From the NCBI GenBank assembly GCA_030248195.1, contig JASAND010007564.1:1-64000 (forward strand): a DNA stretch of 64,000 nt, written 5' to 3'. Position numbers and translations under genes: made by a program. The DNA comes from Trissonchulus latispiculum (lineage: Eukaryota > Nematoda > Enoplea > Enoplida > Ironidae). The notes beneath the pieces are model-generated. The model searched no databases, was not told the DNA's origin, and saw only the letters and a list, made by a program, of their open reading frames with translations. Positions 33,639-43,859 of the stretch are shown here, piece by piece; positions within the stretch are counted from its first letter, which is position 1, and the number at the start of each line of letters is the position of its first letter.

Positions 33639-33976
33639 ACGCATGCTAGAGAAAAAGCATTTGTACCAGTCGTGTCGCCAGAGAAATTTTTTAAAAGCAG
33701 GCCGAAGCGGGCCGAAACGGGCCGGATCGACTGTCTAAGATGTTGTGAAATTATTAAACTAAGCTAAACGTTTACTCATTCTGGCTAATTTACAGCAAAA
33801 TTTGCCATTTCGTACCATAATTTAGCGTTTCCGTCATGTATTGAAGCCTTTGAAATGATATTGTTAGTAAAATCTTGGAAATTTTCTTTTGGTGGGTCGG
33901 GCCGGGCCGAATTTTGTCAGTTTGCGGACCGGGCCGGACCGAAAAAAACCGGCCCCTGCTCATCTCTACCGCATGC
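33639..33976. mobile_element. Short hAT-type MITE, copy 2
   Basis: The element proper is 33647-33968. The right end TGCTCATCTCTA matches copy 1 exactly; the left end keeps only TAGAGA. Flanks are ACGCATGC (33639-33646) and CCGCATGC (33969-33976), an 8-bp target duplication with one mismatch. The interior aligns with copy 1 in the same orientation, including AAATTTTCTTTTGG. The GGGCCGGGCC arrays are shorter, so the copies differ in array length. Confidence 0.85.
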
Positions 33977-34111
33977 AAAGTACCAATGATTTGCCAAGTT
34001 GCGGGAGCCGGTCACTGACAAAATGCACCCATTGATACAGTTGCATTACACCGCAAAATAAGATCATTCTCTGAAACCCTCTTTGTTGATGCTGCAGGTG
34101 TGCCGTAGCTA

Positions 34112-34119
34112 TATATACG
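34112..34119 (+). promoter_or_regulatory. TATA box of the U6 gene
   Basis: TATATATA-type sequence about 25-31 bp upstream of the U6 start is the correct position for a type 3 RNA polymerase III promoter. A proximal sequence element would be expected near 34080, but I cannot identify it without a species consensus. Confidence 0.65.
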
Positions 34120-34142
34120 TTAGACAACACTACTGTGAGATC

Positions 34143-34152
34143 GTCCTTCGGG

Positions 34153-34192
<40 letters not shown>

Positions 34193-34244
34193 GGCCCCTG
34201 CGCAAGGATGACACGCAAATTCGTGAAGCGTTCCAAATTTTTTT
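34143..34244 (+). ncRNA. U6 spliceosomal snRNA
   Basis: The 5' stem-loop GTCC-TTCG-GGAC is followed by CATATACTAAAATTGGAAC, then the invariant ACAGAGA box, AGATTAGCATGG, the U4-pairing region with AGC, CCTGCGCAAGGATGACACGC, the 3' part AAATTCGTGAAGCGTTCC, and a run of seven T as the Pol III terminator. It differs from metazoan U6 mainly in the 5' stem. U6 base-pairs with the 5' splice site and forms the catalytic core of the spliceosome. The TATA box and the T-run suggest it is a functional gene and not a retrocopy. Confidence 0.95.
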
Positions 34245-34251
34245 GAGACAC

Positions 34252-34303
34252 AAAAATTGAAAAGATACAGAGAGAATTTAGCATAGCACCTAAAATTTGT
34301 AAA
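34252..34303 (+). pseudogene. Degenerate second U6 fragment
   Basis: AAAATTGAAAAGATACAGAG, then AATTTAGCATAGCACCTAAAATTTG repeat the centre of U6 with several substitutions and lack both ends. It begins only a few bases after the terminator of the intact copy, so a short tandem duplication or a local retro-insertion is likely. Confidence 0.75.
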
Positions 34304-34309
34304 AATAAA

Positions 34310-35940
34310 ATTAAACAATGATTAAGCCTGCCGATCATTAAATTTATCCGCGGCACTGTGTCTTTAAAGTAGTACGACTGAAGTAGTAAGGTATTGGAAA
34401 TACTTTTTCTGAGAAAGAGAAGTTTTCAATTTCTCTCGGAAATTCTGATCATAAAACCGAAAGAACTTCTGAATTAAATCTGATGGATACGTTTCTGATA
34501 ACTTGTCTTGAACTGGCCGTACTTCAAGATTTTTATTGTCCACCCGATTCTGGATTTACCTGCAGTGAATTGGAAATTAGCATTTTCCAATTACAACAGG
34601 ATGATTATGCAGGTGGATTTGTAATTTATTATTCAAATTCAGATACACTTTATAATACACTTGAGTGATTTAACAGTAATTCAAGTTTCAGCTTATACAT
34701 AAGCATCTTTAGTCAAGCCGATTATTAAGAAAATTTATTAGACTCCGTTTACCGTTATTTCCAAAATTGCATCTCATTTTCGAAACATTTATCTCAATAA
34801 AAATTTAAAAAATAGCGCTTCTTAGTTTTATATTTTCCCAGAAGGGAGTATGAGTTCACAGTTAAATTTCTTGGACCGAACAAAATGAACATTTTAGGTG
34901 ACACTAGTTAATTTTAGGTTTTACGGTGCTGCTTCAGGTATTTCGCAGCAAATTTTGGCTTAATATAATTTACCCAAATCTTGGAGTTCAACATCAACAC
35001 CAATCCTTTAAATGCAGCTAGGTAGGTGAATACGGTTGTCTCAAATCTGCTGTTTGACGACTTAGACATGTTATTACAACAAACAATTCTTGAACATGAG
35101 TTCTCGACCTCGATTTTTCAAGGAAATATTCGTGTAGACTGTGAACAGAAGCAATAGCTTTCGCTTCTTACGTGTAACCGATCTGTTGCGCAGACTACAG
35201 GAGGTGATACTAACTGGCTGACAACATTTCATCCGATTCTGTCCGTATTAATACGTTCGTATTTGATTGAATGGCATAATACTCTTGTCTGCTATCTCGT
35301 ACAATGTTTTAACTAAAAGACACAATCTCGGGTATTTAACTACTAAACTAGCTTCTCTACGGTAATACCTGGATTTGAATATATATATATTCAACTTAAA
35401 ACAGTTGCAACACTTTAACCTGGGATTACCAGACATAAACAACACATATATGTACACAGATAAAGTATGTCTTAAAACTCCAATCTTCTTCTTATGGTAC
35501 CAATATGAGCAGATCTTTTAAATCATACAGACGAAAACATCTGATCACTAGCACATTCAACTGATTGCAGTTCGTCAACGTACGTATGATGTTCTAACTT
35601 CGAAAATTGCTTCAAATAAAGTATTTCCATAGTTATTTACGTGGGCGGGAAACTTCTAAAATGCGTTTTCAGAGAAAGTTTCATTTCAACCAAAACTGAA
35701 TCATTTGAGAGGACAATTTGTTTCTCCAGTCCGAGCCTCAAAGATTCTCTACCAGCTTTTTAAAGCTTTCAGCCCGCCCCCTGAGGTTAGCTTAGGTTGG
35801 GGTCTATCGTTTCCATTTTGATGAGAAAGTATAGTTATGTTAAACCTATTTTCTTGTACCTCTCATGAAACTCTAATGCCATGCAAATGCATACAGGTCA
35901 CATTGAAGATTGCTACCTACCACACCTGAAACTCCACATT
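34310..35940. other. No gene recognised
   Basis: AT-rich sequence. The short frame at 34483-34668 has no family resemblance and no splice context. No element with paired ends was found. Confidence 0.5.
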
Positions 35941-35944
35941 AACC

Positions 35945-36674
35945 TAAAGGCCGGTTCACAGTTCACACGATCAAATTTTCGTCAAACAGATTTGATCAAA
36001 TTTGACCAAACTTGCACAAGTTGACCAAATTTGATGGTTTGAACGGGCATCAAATTCCCTCAAATTTGCCATCAAATTGTTGTCAAACTGTCAAATTGGT
36101 TTGGTCAGTGCGCAAAAACCATCAAATGTTTGACTGCTTGTCCAATGACGTTCAACCGCGTGTATCACGTAGCCGTAATCAATTTGAAGCAGTCTTTTGT
36201 TTTCTTCACACATGCAGTTTCTCTACGATCTTTCAACACAATGTACAAAATCACAGGGCATCTATAATAGCATACAATTTCATTAAATATACTTTGAATT
36301 TGATTTAAATGAATAAATAATTTAAAATTTTGCCAAGTTCAAAAAATTGATGAAATATTTTATATTTAAAAATCGCGAATGAAAAGTTTTTGAAACTGTG
36401 AAATCGTTTTAGAGTTTTACCAACATCTGACCATAGGGCGTTTAGGATTGGGTTCGGAATCACATTGAGATAACAAGAAAACGCTAGTTTTGACTTTTGA
36501 CTGACCATTTTCTACGTCCGCAAATTCAAACTGGCGCCCAATTTGATCAAAATTTGGTCAAATTATTTGATGCAATTTTTACAGTGTAAACAGGCAATTT
36601 GATCAAATATTTAGCTGTCAAAAAATTTGATCAAATTAATTTGACGAGAATTTGATCGTGTGAACCGGCCTTAA
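35945..36674. mobile_element. Harbinger-type MITE with TTGATCAAA arrays
   Basis: TAA (35945-35947) and TAA (36672-36674) flank inverted termini that begin AGGCCGGTTCACA. The left end has an extra GTTCACA before CGATCAAATT; the right end reads AATTTGATCGTGTGAACC. Both subterminal zones are arrays of TTTGATCAAATTTGACC-like units. The termini resemble those of the MITE at 27924-28610, but the arrays are unrelated in sequence. The element proper is 35948-36671. Confidence 0.85.
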
Positions 36675-36679
36675 TACTT

Positions 36680-39420
36680 GGTGACTGAATTTGAGAAATC
36701 TAAACATATCTTCACTTTTCGAATAGCAACTCTGTTAACTTGGTTTTAGCTAGTGCGCACACCCAAGTGTGGGGAACAATTACACAATTCTGAATTATTA
36801 AAGTGCAATCTATAGAGGCCGAATTTGTGCATTGGTGATACCTTAAGTTTGTCAATTTAAAGTTTTCCGATAGTCTTCATAATATTCTACTGAAGAAGTG
36901 GAGGATCGTGCTAAGTCTAGAGTTTGAAAAAATGAGCTCTAGCCCTTGCGTTCTACTTCGGATCTATGTTGGGATTCCACTTGGGCATTTATCAAGAATA
37001 TTAAGGGGTAACCTATCAGGTTGAGATATCAGAGCTTATCCATTGACGAAATGAAATACTGAGTCACCTTGCTGAAACAAGTATTCAGTATCTGCATTGC
37101 CCTTCCTCTGAAAGATCTATATATTCGAAAGTGACACTACCTCTATCTGGAAAGACCGACTGGAATGAGGTGGACGTAAAAACACTATTTTGACAGACGA
37201 TTTTGCAAACACTGAACGATGTCGTACTTGTTTTTGATCCTGGTAATTTAGAGTTTAAAGTTTTTACTCTTACAAAAGTTTATTTTTCCCGAAATAATGT
37301 TGCGTTGCGTCTAGCTTGCGTCCCGTTAAAATTCATTGCGTCCAGATAAGAAACTTTGCGTCCAGACGCACATCTGGACGCGAAAAACCCTGCTGCTAAA
37401 TTGTTCAATAGATACATTGAATTGTGCTGAATTTTTCAGGCCGAACGCTGACAACATTTTGTTTTGACTCCTCCTTGATCAAGTATGCATCAAGTGTGGC
37501 ATGACGTTGAATAAATTTGGAGCTTAGATATAGAATTAACCATTTGTATGCAAACGACCCACACATCCTAAAGCAACGTAAATTATTACGTGGTATGTAA
37601 ATTAATTCCCCGTATCATTTCAAATATCTGCGAAATAGCCTATAAGAGCAACAACAAACAGCTTATAACGTGTGCTCTTTAGTCCTGAAGTTAAGCTTAG
37701 GATAATGACAGAAATAAATAATTCTGTTTTCTGTGCCAGTGAATGAGGACTAACTACCTAATTGTTTTTGCGGCATTCGCTGTGTAATACTTATTTTTCA
37801 CATTTTAAGGTTCCCTTTTTTCCAAATGACGTCCCTGGTTCTTCAGTGAGACTGCAACAAAATCCCCATGATCCCTAATTTTTGGCAAAACTGCCGATAA
37901 AAGAATTGTCCAAGAAGGAATGTGCAACACTTGAGCATTACATTTTTGTTGTACCACCTGACATTAACTCTCAGACAAACATATTATTCTTTGTAGTTAT
38001 TGGTTAGTTTCTGGCTTAATTGAGTAGGTCGTCAGGGCTGTCTTCATTCGCAGCCGCAGCTGTTATCTTTATTGTTCACATCTGTTAGCATTTAAAGAGT
38101 CGAGAAGAAAAAAACGGTTTACACTTTTCAGAAGTTTTCTTCATTGTTTAAAATTTCAATTTATTGCTGCTTGATCTACTAAGTCTTGTTTTTCGGGGGA
38201 CATCAGTGTTGGAAACATTCTTGTAGACCGGGAACTATAAGCGCTAGCCAAAGATTCCCGGTTCTTTTCGAGCTTTCGAAAAGCCTTTTTCACTTATTTT
38301 TACCATTGCATGGATTTACCCGCCTTTACCGGGAAGTGGTGTGGGCGGAAAGAAGTGGGTTCGAAGTGGACAGAAGTAGAAAAGGCCGTTTCCATGGATT
38401 CCGTTTTTTACCTTCCTTTCTGACCAACTCTCCAACAGCCTGTTGCTGCTCAAGGAAGTAATTATCCTTAATTATGGTTCAGGCTTCAGATATCTTTGTA
38501 AATGTTGCTTTAAATTACTCTCTCATAGTAACCAGAATATCTCTCCTTAGTTTTTGGGGATTCCCTGACTCTTAAAAGTTCGTAAGACATTTGCTACGAA
38601 TAAACACTTTACGATGTAAGCGTTTGATTACATTTGTCTGTAGCTCAGGTAATGTACTAGACTAAAAATAAAATTGTCTCGAGTATTAGGCCATAATACT
38701 TTACAATTTAAATTACTGAATCCCCACCTTTCCTGCAACACAGGTGGTAAAACTTAATTTCACGATTGAGCTATTGAGTTAATTAAGCACCATATCTGCT
38801 GTGCTCAACAACTGTGTTCTATCAACAATACCTGAGCTTCTTCATTGTTGCTTCAAAACAAAGTTACGGTAGAAAAGGAAACTACGTTGTGACAGGTTTT
38901 GAGTCATGCCCCTAAGAACTTTATTCCTTGATAGTAACACAAGCTAATGCATACAACCACTGAACTGTCACAATCCTTTCAAGCTTACAACCAACCACTG
39001 ACACGAATTTCGTTCCGAAGTGTGACAAGAAGGATCTTGCTTTCACAATCTGTGAACCACTGAAGCCTCACTCAATAGTAAGTGCTTTATTACCAGTTCT
39101 TTGTAAAATCAACTGTAGGCGGTTTCTGATGACGTTCATTGATTCTTTGACTGCCTTTAATTTTCAATTTCTAATCACTGCTGGTTACAGCCGTAGTGGC
39201 ACTAACAGGAAGGATTTAGCAGAGCGAATTGAATTAAGTGACATCACTGTCTCTGAAATGCCACTCCTTTTTTGGCCCATGTTAAGATAAAAGTCACTGT
39301 TTGATGAGTTCTGATCTACCACTTGTTTTTCTTGGAGCTTTTATTTTCATGGGGTTCTTAGAGTTCTGGGGGTTATTAATGCTTTGTAGAGATTTGATCT
39401 ATAACTATATTTAGTTTCAT
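36680..39420. other. No gene recognised
   Basis: No convincing exon. A phrase built on GCGTCCAGA is repeated near 37318-37380. The frame at 38186-38461 has no motif. GGGGTTCTTAGAGTTCTGGG near 39351 resembles GGGGTTCTTGGGAGTTC near 43860, so the two flanks of the LTR element may derive from one repeat. Confidence 0.45.
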
Positions 39421-39421
39421 T

Positions 39422-39676
39422 TGATGTGTCCGAGTGGACCTTGGGTGTTTGCTTAAAGTTTGCTGTTTTTTCCCATAGTGCCACACCCCAGTTGCTTTCG
39501 CGATGAGGGGTAACGCCAGACTCATTTTGCTGAGGGTCCGTAGTCTGGCGTTGAATAAAAGTTTGCTGTTGGAAAACTTAGTCAAACTCTCATCCAACAT
39601 GCACTATCATCATGACATGTATGTGTACATATCCCACATAACTATATCAGACAGTTTTATATGCTTGGACATATCA
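39422..39676 (-). repeat. 3' LTR of the Gypsy element (255 bp)
   Basis: The repeat begins TGATGTGTCC and ends GGACATATCA, so it has TG...CA ends and short inverted tips. Compared with the other LTR it holds an extra block of about 101 bp lying between two copies of AAAGTTTGCTGTT. The block contains an inverted repeat (AACGCCAGACTC / GTCTGGCGTT). A purine-rich tract, GAGAAGAAGGGATGA on the minus strand, sits against it at 39677-39692. Confidence 0.85.
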
Positions 39677-39706
39677 TCATCCCTTCTTCTCAAAAATGTT
39701 AATGTC

Positions 39707-40200
39707 TTATGGGCTGTATCTCTGGGGTGCCTTCTTCGGACGACTGGAGCGACGTAGGGCAGGCCCCGGAGGTTGAACTGGCTGGTCATCAAATTCTTCG
39801 TCCGCAGAGACGTGGAAACGTCGCATCTTACGGCCATTCCATACTAGACCATCTGAAAGCCAATACGTCCAATCACCCAGGACCTCCCTGACACGCAGTG
39901 GTTTGGACCACGTAGACTGACCTTTCAGCACCTGGGCCTTAGGACGTTTCACGAACACTAGACTTCCCCGAGTGAAAGGTCCACGGTTCCGCAAGGGCCG
40001 TGAATGGTGTTTGGCTGAGAGCTCTTGGCTGTTCGGGAGCTTCCTTTGCTTGGGCTGTTCAAGGCTCTGCGGGTTGTGTGCCGGTTCAAAGGCCAATCTC
40101 ATCGGCCATCTATGTAGCAGCTCAGAAGGACTTGGAGTGCTGGCATCTGGTTGGGTGGCTCTGTAGGTTTGAATGACCTTCCGAACTTCGTTTTTCCACT
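39707..40200 (-). pseudogene. Gypsy element: C-terminal end of pol
   Basis: This frame carries the post-integrase tail, with VFVKRPKAQVLKG and the basic end SSRPKKAPQRYSP. It is out of frame with the integrase core upstream: the shift lies near 40200, next to a run of five C. It stops about 15 bp before the polypurine tract. Confidence 0.75.
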
Positions 40201-41905
40201 TCCCCCGCCTTCACATGTCTGTGATCCATATTTAAGATACCTGTTGAAAACCTCAACCTGGCGGTTGGTTTGAGGATTATAAACAGGGCTTCGAATATGC
40301 TTGATTCCGTTGGAAGCTAAGTAGTGAGTAAGCTCAGCGCTTACAAATTGTGGCCCGTTGTCAGATAGTAAGGTAGAGGGGTAACCGTAGCGGGCGAAGA
40401 CATCTTCGAGCCAGTTGATGATTGTGGTGGACGTTGTTGTATTAAGGAGATGATACTCTGGATAATTGGAATAATGATCCAATAGGACTATCACGAATCT
40501 TTCTCTATGAGGAGCGATTGAGAATGGCCCAGTGATATCCATGGCTACTCTTTCCCAGGGTGTTTGCGGTTTGGGCAAACTACTGGTTGTTTTTGGGGTT
40601 GGTGGACATGATTTATCGCTACGTTGGCAGGCATTGCATAATCGGACGTAGTTCTCAATTTCTTCGTTATAGTTAGGCCACCAGTATGATTGCCTTAATT
40701 TGCGTTTCATTCGCACCATGCCAGGGTGACCTTGGTGGGCTAGGCGCATTACTTCTCGTCGAAGGCTTTGCGGAAGTATGATTCGTTCATCGCTTCGCAG
40801 CAAAATTCCCTGGCCAAAGATCAGTTCTTGTCGAATTGCGAAGTATGGTCGAATGGTTTCAGAAAGGTCTTGTCTCTTTGGCCATGAGTTCTCGTTGACA
40901 TACATTATCACGTGTTGAAGGATTTTGTCATTAGCAGAGTGTTGCTTGATCCTTTGTTGAGTGATTCCTGTTTCTTGCAAATCGTTTGTTAGATTTTTCA
41001 CTGTTTGTTCAGTCGGGAGGTTGGCTGTTGAGATACGTGAAAGCCAATCAGCAACTACGTTGTTTCGACCTTTATCATGCTTCACTGTGTAGTCGAAAGC
41101 TGATAAACGGTAGTGCCATCGGTGAAATTTAGCAGCTTTTTTATTGCTGCTGTAGCGTTGAAGTAAAGCCTCGAGGGCGGAGTGATCTGTCCGTAGTGTG
41201 AAGGGTCTGCCGAGCAAATATTTGTCCCAGTACTCACAGGCCCAGACGCAGGCATATGCTTCCAATTTGTTTGTGGCATACTTCCTTTCGTGTGGTTGGA
41301 GAGTATGAGACGCAAAAGCAATTGGGACCTCCTTACCATTTTGGACCTGACTAAGGACGGCTCCCAACCCTACGCCGAAAGCATCGGTTGAAACAATTGT
41401 GGGTGCTTCTGGGTCAAAAAAGGCTAGAAGCAACTTCTTCGCTAGGATTCTTTTGATGCGAGTGTATGCTTCATCGCAGTCTTTGTTCCATAGGAATTTT
41501 ATATCCTTGCGGGTTAGTCGTCTTAGAGGTTCAGCTGTATTGGCGAGGTCGGGAATAAATGGATGATAATAATTGACGAATCCAAGGAAGCGTTGGACTC
41601 CTTTCACATCTTTTGGAGGTAAGACGGTTTTTATGGGTTCCACCCGTTTCGGGTTTGGACTTATTCCGTTGGCGCTGATTACATGACCCATAAAATCGAC
41701 TTCAGCACTTGATTGCAGACATTTGGACACATTGAGACGGAAATCTTTAGAATCGAGTGCTGTGAGGACTTTCATGAGGTTTCGGTCATGCTGTTGCTGG
41801 TTCTTACCAAATACAAGAATGTCGTCGATGTAAACGACGCACCCGGGTAGACCCTGCAAAGTGCTCTCCACGCATCTTTGGAAAACGGAGGCCGAATTTT
41901 CAATC
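40200..41905 (-). pseudogene. Gypsy element: RT end, RNase H and integrase
   Basis: Read on the minus strand, the frame opens at the RT catalytic motif (CVVYIDDILVFG) and continues with the FLGFVNYY connection and TRKDIKFLW. RNase H follows (IVSTDAFGVGLGAVLSQ; LRTDHSALEALLQ). Integrase comes next with the zinc-binding HQGHPG...CNACQRS, then Asp in VAMDITGPF, Asp in LLSDNGPQFV and Glu in QTNRQVEVFNRYLK. All catalytic residues are present, but the frame is broken at both ends (about 41905 and 40200). The domain order RT-RH-IN places it in Ty3/Gypsy. Confidence 0.9.
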
Positions 41906-43672
41906 CCATGGGCAAGCGAGCATACTGGAAGGCTCCTTGGTGAGTGATGGTTGTTGTTAGCGGCCGGCTTTCAGGCGCTAAAGCAATAGAGAAATATGCC
42001 TTGCTAAGGTCCCATTTCGTGAATACGGTTGCTCCTTGAAGTTCAAGGAATGTCTCTTTTATATTAGGGAGTGGATACCGATCGGGGACCACGTAGCGGT
42101 TGAGTTTTGTCAAATCTGTCGTTACTCTGACATCGCCGTTAGGTTTCGGTATCGTGACCATGCCGTGTTGCCATTCCCTGCGGTCACTGGGTTCCCAGAT
42201 TCCTTGATCTGCCATTGAAAGGACTTCCTTCTTTACTTGTTCGCGGCGTGCTAGGGGAACAGTCCGAATTTTGGTTGCGAATGGCTTGGCATCTTCTGAA
42301 AGCTTTATGGTATGCTGATAGTCTGGATATATTCCCATCCCAGACTTTGTTAAGTTCGGATAATTTTTCAGTAAAGTTTCAAAACTGTTGGTAGGTGCGC
42401 TGAGAGCTGACACTTCAAATGTTTGGGAGCTCAAAGATAGATGTAGAGCTTTCATTGAATCTATCCCAAGAACAGGTTTGCAGTGGTCAGGAACAACGTA
42501 GAAATTAATTTGTGCCGTGCGATTTTTAAATGATTCCTTGGTGGAGAATGTTCCATTGATACCGTGCACCGGTTCCCGGCTGTAAGTAATTATTTGGGTT
42601 CCTGTGGGGAGAGGCGTTAAATTGAAATAAGAGAAATGTTTGTTGTAAGTGGACTGAGCGATGGTTGTGATATCTGATCCGCAATCTACCTCCATTTGGC
42701 AAGGGATAGTATGGCGACCGTTGGAAAGTGAAATTTTACAAATGAAAGAATTGTGACGAGGTTTTAGTTCGTTTGTTTGTATTTGCAGAGAAATGCAATT
42801 AATGGAATGCCCGGGTTCAGATTCGTCAGAATTAGGTTCTTCTTGAACCAGCTGGTTAACTGAACGGGATCTGCAGCACCCGGCCCAATGGCCCGGTTTT
42901 TGGCATTTTCTGCAGATTGCGTTCCTTGCAGAACAGTCCACCATATTCCCGTGAGGTCGTCCACATCTGCCGCAAGTGTAGTTAGAGTAACTGAAATTTT
43001 GACTTTTGGGCCTTGAAGTGGGCGGACGATTCGGATGTTGATTCATGGGTCGTGTATGATCCGGTATACGTGACTGACGTTCATATTTCTGAAGTTTCTC
43101 AACTGATGTCGGTTTTCTTTTTATGTGATCAGCAGCCTCTTTGGCGGATTCATCTGCTTTGAGGATGGCCAAGAACCTTTCGAAGTTGATTTCAGGCTCT
43201 GCCAAAAGCTTCTCTTGTGTTGACTGGTTGCGGCAGCCCACTACCAACATTGTGGCTAACATTGGTTTTTCACAGTTGTTACAGAAGGTACAGTCGGCAG
43301 CCAGCGTTCGCAGTGCCGACAAAAACTCCGCAATGGTTTCACCACTGCCTTGTCTGCGATTGAAAAAATCAAATTGAGCTTTGACTGGATTAACAGGGAC
43401 CTCGAATGTTTCACGAACGGCGGCGGAAAATTGTTCGTAATCGACTTCGCCAATTTGACGTAGCATGGGGTTCGACTGAAAGATTCGCATGCCTTCAGTC
43501 CCAAGGATGAGTAGAAGCATATTATTTTTTCAATGTCACGTAAAGGTTCAGCTCTGTCAATGTTCTGTAATACCAACCAACCGTTGAATAGGGCGAACCA
43601 GCCCCTGAAATCCTGGACAGGACCTGCAGGGTCATCCCAGTATGGCTTTGGGTTTGGGACCCGGAGAGGCAT
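41905..43672 (-). pseudogene. Gypsy element: gag, protease and RT start
   Basis: A likely gag ATG is at 43672 (MPLRVPNPKPYWDD). A frameshift falls in a run of T at about 43525. After it come the gag core, two zinc-knuckle-like motifs (CGRCGRPHGNMVDC and CRKCQKPGHWAGCC), a retropepsin-like active site (MEVDCGSDITTI, with DCGSD where D-T/S-G is usual), and the RT fingers and palm (RYPLPNIKETFLELQ; FTKWDLSKAYFSI; ARLPMGL). The frame is lost near 41905 by one missing base in a Gly codon and resumes in the next ORF. Confidence 0.88.
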
Positions 43673-43682
43673 TGGAGGTTCT

Positions 43683-43699
43683 TTAGTCTCGCGACGCCA
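43683..43699 (-). promoter_or_regulatory. Primer-binding site of the Gypsy element
   Basis: One base inside the 5' LTR the minus strand reads TGGCGTCGCGAGAC. It has the TGG start that pairs with a tRNA 3' CCA end. The matching tRNA cannot be named from this window. Confidence 0.6.
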
Positions 43700-43700
43700 A

Positions 43701-43854
43701 TGATGTGTCCGAGTGGACCTTGGGTGTTTGCTCAAAGTTTGCTGTTGGAAAACTTAGTCAAACTCTAACATCCAACATGTACTATCATCATAACATGTAT
43801 GTGTACATATCCCACATGACTATATCAGACAGTTTTATATGCTTGGACATATCA
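43701..43854 (-). repeat. 5' LTR of the Gypsy element (154 bp, shortened)
   Basis: Same ends as the 3' LTR (TGATGTGTCC ... GGACATATCA) and high identity over shared parts, but about 101 bp are missing at the AAAGTTTGCTGTT repeat. No target-site duplication is visible: the flank is GTTTT here against TCATT at the other end. Confidence 0.85.
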
Positions 43855-43859
43855 GTTTT

